Assembly: GCA_036768485.1 (NCBI GenBank)
Contig: JAVLUZ010000602.1
Coordinates: forward strand, 1 to 64,000
Direction of reading: 5' to 3'
Origin: Mermis nigrescens
Lineage: Eukaryota; Nematoda; Enoplea; Mermithida; Mermithidae
Length of the DNA stretch: 64,000 bases
This document shows positions 54,757 through 64,000 of the stretch, piece by piece. Every line of letters starts with the position of its first letter. Within the stretch, counting starts at the first letter, position 1. Under the pieces are notes generated by a model. The model ran no database searches. It saw nothing but the letters and a program-made list of their open reading frames with translations, and was not told the origin of the DNA. Made by a program: the position numbers and the translations under genes.

Positions 54757-54871
54757 TATGAATGCTCTTGAAGTAAACCAACGTGCGTGCAACACAATGT
54801 AAATCTAATGAAAGCAGCAACCGCACGGCTTTCGAGAAGAGTGACACGATTTCAGATATTTCTACTTCTAC
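54757..54871. repeat. Right arm of the distant inverted repeat (partner 51278-51393)
   Basis: Reverse complement of 51278-51393 with scattered differences. The rest of 54872-55890 has no recognised gene. A stable hairpin lies at 55151-55185 (TTGCAAAAGGGGC and GCGCCTTTTTTGCAA). Confidence 0.6.
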
Positions 54872-55897
54872 CGATTCGCCTTTTGTCACACGAACAGGAA
54901 AATGAAGCTGAAAAGTCTAATAAAGTGAACTAAATGGAATGATTTATTGTAAAGTTATTGAATGACATTAGAAATTTTTGTAAGCGTGATTAAGTACAAT
55001 TCATTTAAATCGTAGAGTGGAGGCTAGCTTAGAAAAATTAATAATTTCTGATTAGCGCTCCTTTACGATATTTTGATATTAATCATAAGACTTATACTTT
55101 ATGTTGTCGAAAATCTGTAGCACGTCGGTCATCAGTTTTATCTAGATTTTTTGCAAAAGGGGCAGCGAAGCGCCTTTTTTGCAAGTTAACAAAATTAGAC
55201 AATTTTTAATAAATAAGAATTATAGTAAATGTGAAATAAAAATGAATAATGAATTTTCTGAATGTGCACGTATTTGTATTCTTTGTCTACGTTTGATGCA
55301 TATAGGTATTTTTGCAAAATGTATAAAGTTTTAATTGAATTCTGAATCGTCTTACGCAAATAGATAAACCCTGAATCATGCCTAATTGTCATGTTGCGTT
55401 TGTATTGTCGGCCATTATTTAGATTTGAAAAATTCTGTTGTTAAACTTGCCACTAAGGCGACTTTCATTCTCAGCTGAATCATCCTGTCTAGAATACCTA
55501 CTTTAATGTGTTAATATGATAAATTTTGACGGATAAGACGAAAAAGTTCAGGTACTCAAAATGTCGATCAGGATACCCGGAGATTGCGTTGCAAAATCGA
55601 AGCTTTTTCTTAGCCGACGAAATAGCGCTAGAGGCGATTGTTAACTGCTAAGAATAAAGATCAATTTTGTCAATTTAAAAGTTTGTTTTAAAAAATGCGT
55701 TTTTCCATGTTAGATTAAGATACACTACTTTCTTATACACAGCGGAAAAAAATTTTGATGTAAATTATTATAAGTAGCGCAAAAATAAAAGATTGGAGAT
55801 CGCATGCTTCTTGAATCATAGGCCCACTTGTATAGAAAGAAAAGATTTTATGCTGTACATATTGCTCTACTAAATGTTTGCTTTTCAATTGCCGCAG

Positions 55898-58800
55898 GTC
55901 ACCTAACGAATTCCTATTCTATATTCAGTAAAGCTAGTCGTGCTACTGGAAACTTGACGTCAGACCAGACGACACCCTCGAGTTCGTTAGGAATGTTCAA
56001 TAATTGTTTGGGGCAAACTCCGTGGGCGTCGGTGATTTCGTTTTTCATAACTTTCGTTGGCGCTTGCATGCTTTATGGCTTTGGTGTAGGAGCTACAAAC
56101 AAGTCGATACGTCTGATTCAGAGCTTTGGATACGTGGATGAAGTAAAAACTTGCTGGCCATTATTCAAGATTTAAATAAGCGATTCGAATGCTTTCGCTA
56201 AATTCTTTTTCCACCTTCATTGGTAATTAGCTGAGCTACCCGGCGTTGCCCGGGCTGAACTTAGGCCTGATAGCTATATGGATTTGAGATGCCTAATGTA
56301 TTTTTTATTTTTTGGGACTTTTGATATTTTTGGCATATTTCTGAAAAAAATTGTTGGTAAAAACCATATTTTACTTTTTGGATTTTTTAAAAATGTTTTT
56401 GTCAACCATTTTTTATCAAATCCATATATTTGACGTTTCGGGATGTTTTGAAAAATTTTTTGGTCGAACCATATTTTTGATGTTTTAAAAATTTTTTGTT
56501 TGTTGTAGCAAAGGGTGTCATATATCACGTGATATCTTATATCGCTCATATATTATAGCAGAGGGTATCTCCTATCTTATATCACTGCATGTTTCGGCAC
56601 ATGTTATCGGCTATGTCCCGGAATCGGCCATGCTAAAGCATAGGGACGCCCAGGCCAAATGTCAGTCCACCAAGTGTTATGGGGCCGGAGCCAACCCCGA
56701 ATACAAAAACACTCTTTCACAAATATATAGTAGATTAAAACACGATGAAGTTTTGGGAGTCATTGCACGAATAAGGATGTACGAGTACCTGCTTTCATAA
56801 AATCGTTGAAAGGGCATCACACGCTCTGGGTTCTTGTCCGATGCATAGAAAATGATATATTTAAAAAATGCGCAAAATGTAAATTCCGTTCAAAACCGTT
56901 CGAAATTTTTCAAAATATCCCAATTTTTTATTGATGAATTGGTATTTTTGGTATTTTGTAGGGTAAACGAAATGTAGGTTTCTGAATTCTTCGGTGAGAA
57001 CTAATGTTGCCCCTTATGCTTACGACGAAAATCTACTTGCTAGCCATTTTGCTTAAAACCTTGTTTTCAAAGTAAATATGCAAATTGTGCAAATTGTTTG
57101 TGCAGACGCCTCTAGCTGACCTATAGTCTGTTTCGAAATTCTTTACTTTTTGTACAGTATGGTGATCCGAAAGTATTAATAATTCAGCCAATCGGCAAAG
57201 AGCAGTTTCTCAGTACCCGCCTATCAACTGATTCGCTATTTGTACAAGAGCTTTTTGGGCTAAAATGACATCAAAAACTGGTATAAGCGCTGAAATAGCA
57301 TTAAAACTATGTTATTACACAGTTTCAGGTAATTTGATGCATTACTATTAAAAATTTTCAATTTTCATCCGTTTTTGGCCATTATTTTGCCTCACTTTCC
57401 TGTCAACATTTTCCATGTTTTTATTCATGTGGTCTAGAGTCTAGATCTTATGAAACCCCTACTTGCATATCTGGTCAGGGCCATATCAATACATAAAGTA
57501 TACATACATCTACCAATGTACACCTACCTATATCATGCATCTGTATAGGCTTAGCATCTCAAATGTACGAAATTAAAAAATTTTTCAATGAATCAAGGAC
57601 AGGAAAATAAATAGGGTTAAAAGACGAAGAAGCAGAAGAATAGAATAAATAATGAATGAGTACTAGCCATGCATAAAGCAATAAAATATTACGGGCGGCG
57701 CCGCATACCTTCCGTTACGTGAACAAAATTTTACCCGCAACGGTTTCCCGGATCTTCCGCTCTGTATCGCGTTTGTAGTACTAACCGACTACTCGGGCCC
57801 TTGCTCACTTTCTGCGCTAATTATCAATTTAATTGAGAAACAATATAACATTATTCTCACGGATTTAACTTCAAAGTATCCATTTCGAATTGCGTAGTAG
57901 CACCTCAGCTACACTCCTCCCCCTCCAGGAGAAGCGTGAGCGCAGGCAACTCCAGAGTTCGAACTCGGAGACCTCCAACTGTAACGGTCGGCGCCGCATA
58001 CCTTCCGTTACGTGAGCAAAATTTTACCCGCACCGGTTTCCCAGATCTTCCGCTCTGTATCGCGTATGTAGTACTAACCGACTAGTTGGGCTCTTGCTCA
58101 CTTTCTGCGCTAATATTCAATATAATTGAGAAACAATATAACATTAACCTCACGGATTTAACTTCAAAGTATCCATTTTGAATTGTGTAGTAGCACCTCA
58201 ACTACAGTATTGTATGAAAAAATACGATTTTTAAATTCTTATAAATGCATTGTATGGAAAATAAGTGGCCTAGGGCTTTTCCGACAATGAAAGTTTTGAA
58301 GACACTCTGATGTGCAAAAAACAGTATTAAATACCTCTTTTCACAATATAAACGGAATATAATAGAGGCGAAAACTGACGTTATTAAAAATAATTAAATA
58401 TTATGATACAAAAAATTCTAGAAAAGCGAGCTAAAAAACATCTGCTTAGAGCAGGCAACGCGCAGTGTCAAGATTTAAATACACTAAATTGAGCCATTCA
58501 TTAGCATATCGAACCATTCTTGAAAATGAGGATAGTGGTTGTGCGATTGGACGCCTAAAGTTGATAAAAGATAACTTAGAAAATACTTTCATATATTGAA
58601 AATGCGTCATATCCTACCATTTATTAACATGGGTCAATGGATAAAATAATTTTTTTATAGATACTGATAGGAATCCTCAGCATTTTATATGTTTTCTAGA
58701 AATAATCGATCAAACGCGCTTATTATCATGATAAATTGGGTTGATCATGCTAAGATTATCAAAAAAAATTTTCACTCAAATATTAGTCATTTTGGATTAC

Positions 58801-59858
58801 CTGAAGCGAATCACAGTTATAGTTGCACAGCATGGCCGATCTAGGGTGGTCAGCAAGTCTGGGGAGGTCAAACATTTAGTTTTTGGCCCAAAATGACCTT
58901 AAAACTAAAAGAAGTGCTAAAATAGCCTTGAAACTAAGTTATTACTCAGTTTCTGGTCAATTCAAAGCTCCTTTAGAAAAATTTTCAATTTTCATTCATT
59001 TTCGGCCCTAATTTCGCCTCATTTTTTGAGAAAATTTCAATTTTTCTACTTAGGGAGGTCTACACTACACCCCAACCACCACGTGCATGTCTGATCACAA
59101 TTGTAGTCATAAGCTTAATTTCAACGTAATTAATCTCAATTTTATTAAATTAATAAATATCACTTTATAGATAAAAAATGAATTTATCTCATTTTCAATA
59201 ATGTTTTCTTTTTCACATGGCCCCTTACCCGGCGCCTGGCCTTTTTTCGCGAACTTGCTTTATATATATTTTTTAATTTAGCCAGTATTATCAAGTTTTC
59301 ACTTTTTAATCATTTTTTATTCAGCAAAGCAAATCGAGTATCGAATTTCTACAAAGGATATTCATAGCTCTGTCGATCGTCTTCGTCATCTTGGCTCTTG
59401 TGCTTTTAATCATCAACTGGTTTTCGACCATTTCAACTCGTCAGCGTTTCGATGGCTGGCGGCTTTGCTTGGGCGGTCGTAGGTGTTGCACTTGTCTGCT
59501 TTTGCTCACCTATATCGTCTTCTTCATCAATTTGGTGGTATATTTCAGAATTGTCTTGCGTGATTTTAAAGTGCCAATTCGGTTCTTTACCATATACGTG
59601 CGGTGACCAAATTTTGGATCTTATAACGAATTTTAAATGTTGTAAAACGTGCGAAAAAATTACGGTAGAGGCAGAAAAACACCATTTTTGACATATTTCA
59701 TCGAAGTCTGTTTATTGGCACAAAAACTTCCGGTAAAACCTAAGGAAAATTTTGAAAATTTATTCTAAGAATCTGTCGCATTTTAGGGGAGCTTTCGGAT
59801 TCTCAGGAGTCCAGAACCCCTCCCCAGATTACCCTTCATCTTTGTTTTGTGTGTATTT

Positions 59859-59905
<47 letters not shown>

Positions 59906-60035
59906 TGTATGTGTGTGTATGTGTGTGTGTTGTGTGTGTATGTGTGTGTGTATGTGTGTGTATGTGTGTGTGTATGTGTGTGTATGTGTGTGTGTGTTGT
60001 GTGTATGTGTGTGTGTATGTGTGTGTATGTATGTA

Positions 60036-60103
<68 letters not shown>

Positions 60104-60123
60104 TGTGTGTGTGTGTGTGTGTA

Positions 60124-60221
<98 letters not shown>

Positions 60222-60248
60222 GTGTGTGTATATATGTGTGTGTGTGTG

Positions 60249-60294
<46 letters not shown>

Positions 60295-61612
60295 TGTGTT
60301 GATATCTTTCTGTCGTTTATTCAATGTGCAAAACAGATAAGTAAAAATATGATTCTTGTTATCGCTGTTTCTACTATAATTCATTATTACTATCTATCAT
60401 TTCTTTCCATGATTCGATCTATTTTGCAATCCTTAATTCTATTTCTATAATTTCTATCTAAAAAACTTCATCCGTTTGCTCCCCGTTTCTTGTTTTTATA
60501 TCAATTTTTTACTCGCACAATTCGTGTTACAGCTATTTTTTTTGACAGAGTCTAAAACCTTTACATTTACGTCAGAAAGATTTTGTGGTCCGTGCATAGA
60601 TTTTTCTGAGTAAATTACAAATTGTAACTGTTATCTCCAAGTAAAAAATTCCCTGAAAAAGTTATGCGCTCGCACTGTTTCGTTAAATGGGGTTTATTTC
60701 ACCTCCAAGGGTGGAAGCATAAAAAAGGAGATACTCAAAATGTTTTCTTTAGCTTGAGTTTTCGAAGCTTTTAGGAGCTATGCGTCGCATGTGTGCATTA
60801 ACAGAAATTTTTTCTATAAATTCGAAATCAGTAAAAAAACTTTTTGCATTGTGAGAAATTATTCTATCTAGTGGAAGACTGCGAAGCATTTGCATTTAAA
60901 CATAATTTCCCATTGTTCCATTCCACCTTCCCCCCTCAAGTCCTCGGGGCGCCCCATTAAATTTAAATTCGCTATTGGACTGGGTCTTTTCCATCCAATC
61001 TCATCATGGTCATGCGATCGATTTGATTTGCGCTCAAGTTTAGTCTAACAATAGGTTTGTCTCGCAGATTCTTTTCAACATGTTTCTGGTATTCCTTATG
61101 AATTTGGCGATGAGAAGTACTTGCGCTCAAACAAAGAAATGGCTATCGCATGGACGGCATTGCGTGGACTTCGTTGGCAGTTTTTCGATGCTCAAATGGT
61201 CGAACACCAATGTGGTTACTATTTAAAAAATTAGTTTTCTCTTCTCAAATAAAAATTTTCAGACATTTTTACTATAAAATGATATGGGATTTTTGGAAAA
61301 ACAAGCTCAAGCATTGACGAAAAATGCGCCTACATTCGCATTTGCTTTATATTGTTTCCAGGGCCCCTTGCGAAAAATGCTTACGAAGTTTGCGACCAAG
61401 TAGCCGAACACATATGCGGCATGGTCGACGAAAATTTTTATTCGTATTTGGGGGCGTTTGCGGGTGTTTTGCTAACCGTCGTTGGATTAGTCCATTTTCT
61501 GCTCTGCCTGTCGGCCAACTTCGCTCACATCACCGACTGCCAAAAGTATCGAAAATTGGAGGATTCGTTTCTTAAACAAACGAAGCCGAATTTGAGCGGC
61601 GACAACGTCTGA
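55898..61612 (+). CDS. M6: Second M6/proteolipid family gene (M6-2), diverged tandem paralogue
   Basis: Exons: 55898-56142 (acceptor TTGCCGCAG; TM1 with NNCLGQTPWASVIS, donor GTAAAA), 59325-59534 (acceptor TTTTTTATTCAG; TM2, STISTRQRFDGWRLCLGGRR, TM3 start), 61068-61211 or -61179 (acceptor GTCTCGCAG; TM3 end, cysteine pair, CVDF) and 61362-61612 (NAYEVCDQ, TM4, LSANFAHITDCQKYRKLEDS, stop). Exon order, domains and most intron phases match M6-1. Two points are open. The exon bearing the start codon is not found; an internal ATG at 55993 is possible. Exon 4 is open only in a frame that requires a phase-1 junction, whereas the donor matching M6-1 is phase 0. It may use a different donor (61180), carry an indel, or be a decaying copy. 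Confidence 0.75.
56143..57690. other. M6-2 intron 1, first part
   Basis: No coding sequence recognised. AGTCTGTTTCGAAATTC at 57124 recalls the MITE ends at 49668, and 57240-57460 carries TTTTTGGCC..ATTTTGCCTCA words shared with the repeats at 58828-59098 and 63215-63450. Confidence 0.4.
57691..58206 (-). mobile_element. TRIM: miniature LTR retrotransposon
   Basis: Two direct repeats of about 225 bp (57691-57913 and 57980-58206; TGTAGYTGAGGTGCTACTAC at one end, GTATGCGGCGCCG and CGTTACA at the other, minus-strand sense) flank only 66 bp. Read on the minus strand, the upper LTR ends in TACA, and two bases later TGGAGGTCTCCGAGTTCGAA follows, complementary to a tRNA 3' end (...CCA): a primer-binding site. 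Just before the lower LTR is a polypurine tract, GGAGGGGGAGGAG. No gag or pol remains. Lies in intron 1 of M6-2. Confidence 0.8.
58828..59098. repeat. Dispersed repeat, family 4
   Basis: GCATGGCCGATCTAGGG through TTTTGGCCCAAAATGACCTT, AAACTAAGTTATTACTCAGT and TTTCTGGTCAA to CCACGTGCATGTCTG. The same words in the same order occur at 63215-63450, and partially at 57240-57460. It is probably a non-autonomous transposon; target duplications are unclear. Confidence 0.6.
59866..60296. repeat. (TG)n microsatellite, about 430 bp
   Basis: Almost pure TG dinucleotides interspersed with TATG and TTG variants, in the intron between exons 2 and 3 of M6-2. The long Cys/Val and Thr/His open frames on the two strands are by-products. 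Confidence 0.98.
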
Positions 61613-61751
61613 ATTGCCGAAAAATGGCCTTTTCTAGTTATATTAGATAACAAATTGATCGGATAATTTTATTAATTGTGTGAAATCGGAATACTGCTCG
61701 GATCGTCTCGTCACCATTATTCGCTTTCTAGAATGCAGTGACGTTAGATTC

Positions 61752-61922
61752 ATATATGGGCAACAGCCAAATTCTGGGGGTCTGAGTGGAATAAATCTGG
61801 CTAAAATCCCATTGAAACATGCCAAAAATTTACTTATGGAGCTCTCTCGATTTTCGGGGTCTACCTCATTTTCGGGGTGGGACCTAGTAGCCCCATCTCC
61901 CCTTGCACTCCCACCCACATGT
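61752..61922 (+). mobile_element. MITE-like repeat related to family 1
   Basis: CATATATGGGCAACAGCCAAATTCTGGGGGTC to CACTCCCACCCACATGTG follows the family 1 layout, with different interior. A similar start (GCATAGGCAGCAGCCAAATT) occurs at about 10125. From 61923 to 62625 I see no gene. Confidence 0.55.
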
Positions 61923-62628
61923 GCTTCGAATGCGCTTCTATTGGAGGCTACCAATCGGAAAATTTCGGGAATCAAGCTTCAGTTTTTCCGCAGGCATATT
62001 TATGGAGCTAAAAATATAAACTCCAGGAAACCAAAAAACGACAAAATTCAAAGGAAAAACATTAAAAACGGACGTCGTCAAACGCGTTCTATCGCGGCTA
62101 TTATTTCTTCACTCCCTATTTTTTAGTTCCGCTGCAATACGAGCGCTCCGAAGTATTTATAATGCGCCACTCAGCTTGCTGACCTTTGACCTCGATATCG
62201 AAATGGTGAAGTTTCGTTGAACGAGTGTTTTCGTTACACTGTTTCATGATTCTTTTCTTGTTACCGCGCGCTGTTGTTTACACGGTATTCTTGTTATACT
62301 AACATTGAGATATTTATTCTTTTTGGTCTGGTCCTCTCATCCTTTTTGATCATTCTACAATGTATTTGGATAGCAGAAAATCGATTAGATACATATACGG
62401 TCTTCTCAGCTGTGTATACATAGTCAGGCAGAAATTTTGGGTTCTGGTCCGATCCAAAAACTGATAAAGTCAGTTAGAAAGTTATCATAAGGATAAGAAA
62501 TATTATTTTTGACGTTATTCATCGAAAAAATCCATTTAAGAAAAAAATTGTGAAAAACGAAAGCATTTCAGAAATTAAGTTATTCCGGGCATAATGCTGA
62601 GTTTTTTAATTCCTGCGGCTTAGTCCTA

Positions 62629-62814
62629 AGGTGGGCAGCACCAAAATTTGGGAAAGGTGGGTGCTAGGTTTTTCAAAGGTCGAAAAACGGGTTTGAAAAA
62701 AATTTCGAAAATTGAATTCGGGGAGGGGGGGTTATTTTGGTTTCTGGGAGGGGGTATTTGGCCTTGTGAGGAGGATACATACCCCCAACTCCCCTCCCCC
62801 ACGCCCACATGTGG
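62629..62814 (+). mobile_element. Short hAT-type MITE, family 1, copy 13
   Basis: CTAAGGTGGGCAGCACC to CCCACGCCCACATGTG; the flanks gcttagtc and gttgagtc agree at 6 of 8 positions. 62815-63210 holds nothing recognised. Confidence 0.75.
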
Positions 62815-63214
62815 TTGAGTCCAAACTTTTCCACATTCATATACGTAATCCAATTTATCGTATTAACTTAATAGAGTCAAAGTATATGGAAGCATTGCAG
62901 GACCTAGGGCGTCCCAGCTATATGACGATGTTGTTTATTCTCGAATAACTTTTTCAATTTTAATCAGACGTCATAATGTGTGTATAAAAGAAGAAAAAAT
63001 TAGAATATGTCTAAAAAAGCTAAATAACAAGTAGGTACAATAAAAAGTCTTATCTATTGTGCGCTAAAAGGTTCGCCTTTGGTAATTTAAGAGGCAGTAC
63101 CTACTATTAGGACAATGCAGTCTGTTTTTATATACATACATATGCAAGTTCCATTAGTCAGTGTGTCTGGACGACGAACACATACAGGACCATAGATGCA
63201 CAGTATTGCCGATC

Positions 63215-63450
63215 GGGCGAGGGCAGTCGATCTAGGGGAGTAGCAAAAATTGATCCCTTTTGGGTCAAAATGACCTCAAAAACTTGTATGAATGCAAAAA
63301 ACATCAAAACTATGTTATTCTACAGTTTCTGGTAAGATGTTTAAGATTCTCATCAATTTTCTGGCCTTTTGCCTTATTTAAAGATTTAGTATTTTTCTAT
63401 TTCTGCGGGTCTAGACTCTAGACCCCAAACCCACCTACGTGCATGTCTGT
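63215..63450. repeat. Dispersed repeat, family 4, second copy
   Basis: CGATCTAGGGGAGTAGCAAA, TTTGGGTCAAAATGACCTCA, ACAGTTTCTGGTAAG and CTACGTGCATGTCTG, in the same order as in 58828-59098. Confidence 0.6.
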
Positions 63451-63652
63451 CAAAACCAGTGCTCAAAAAAGCTGAAAAAACCAGCTCGAAGTCAGGGCTA
63501 ACGCTGAAAAATTTCGCCGACAGTATATGGTAATTTTCGCAATCAGCCAACTTATTGTCGATGAAAAATTACGATTTGTTAAAATTAATGTGAAAAAGAC
63601 TGAGTAAATACCCTTTTGTTCTAAATTATAACAAGAGCGTGGGAGTTGCATC

Positions 63653-63885
63653 CATAGGTGGGCGACACCAAAATTCTGAGGGTGTGCAAGATTTTTCAAA
63701 GGTCAAAAAATCGCCTCAAAAATTGTTTTTGCGAAAAAACACCATTTTTCAACGTTTCTCATCGAGCACTATCCATTGGCATCAAAAACTTGCGGAAAAA
63801 ACAAAAAAATTTGAATTGGGGGTATTTGATTTCTGGGGGTAGCTTGGTTTCTCGGTGATGCATACCCCCCAAATCCCCCACGCCG
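63653..63885 (+). mobile_element. Short hAT-type MITE, family 1, copy 14 (perfect TSD)
   Basis: CATAGGTGGGCGACACC to CCCCCACGCCG, flanked by a perfect GTTGCATC duplication (63645-63652 and 63886-63893). Its right end is shorter than usual. Confidence 0.9.
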
Positions 63886-64000
63886 GTTGCATCTATTTCC
63901 TTGTAGGTTATATTGTCCGTTTTTTGAATTTTTTTACAGTCATTATAAAGCCAGTGATGAACGTGTAAACTTAACACCAAAATATAAAACTTCTTGCGGA

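Noticed and set aside
59836..60450. Long Cys/Val-rich and Thr/His-rich open frames
   Set aside because: They are translations of the (TG)n tract.
61680..62126. 148-codon open frame downstream of M6-2
   Set aside because: It runs through a MITE-like repeat, has no recognisable domain and its amino-acid make-up follows the repeat.

Overview
This is eukaryotic DNA: AT-rich, dense in repeats, with spliced genes carrying GT...AG introns. The gene content points to an arthropod or close relative. A troponin C gene on the minus strand has the arthropod pattern of calcium sites (loops II and IV intact, I and III degenerate). Two M6/proteolipid-protein (PLP) family genes lie on the plus strand. I cannot name the species.

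Layout. 1-4.6 kb: microsatellite, small inverted-repeat transposons (MITEs) and minisatellites. 4.67-8.13 kb: five coding exons of troponin C (minus strand); the last intron holds one MITE nested in another. 8.1-13 kb: mostly unexplained AT-rich DNA with MITEs and a GC-rich minisatellite. 13.06-31.1 kb: a pile of CR1/Jockey-type LINEs, all on the minus strand. One almost complete element (B) has inserted into another (A+C). A third (E) is split by a TA-flanked MITE. Element F is a truncated relative of B. A palindrome with a hAT transposase remnant and a hAT-like element sit between E and F. 31.3-37.6 kb: a palindromic tandem array and nested hAT-type elements with 8-bp target-site duplications (TSDs).

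38.4-48.5 kb: a complete-looking M6 gene of four coding exons, all in compatible phase (274 codons before the stop). Its introns are loaded with short hAT-type elements and one long hairpin MITE. 48.5-55.9 kb: no gene found; it holds a tRNA-like sequence, minisatellites and a distant inverted repeat. 55.9-61.6 kb: a second, diverged M6 gene with homologous exons but a frame conflict between exons 3 and 4. A miniature LTR retrotransposon (TRIM) and a (TG)n tract of about 430 bp lie in its introns. 61.6-64 kb: more short hAT-type elements.

The cellular genes are unrelated to one another: a muscle calcium sensor and a tandem pair of four-pass membrane proteins. The most notable signals are (1) ORF1 and ORF2 of two different LINE families being in one frame, split only by a UAG with similar residues just after it; (2) the tandem M6 duplication; (3) the TRIM element with recognisable primer-binding site and polypurine tract; and (4) a short GGCGCGAAGCGCC hairpin shared by many different repeats. 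All calls come from reading the sequence; no database search was run.
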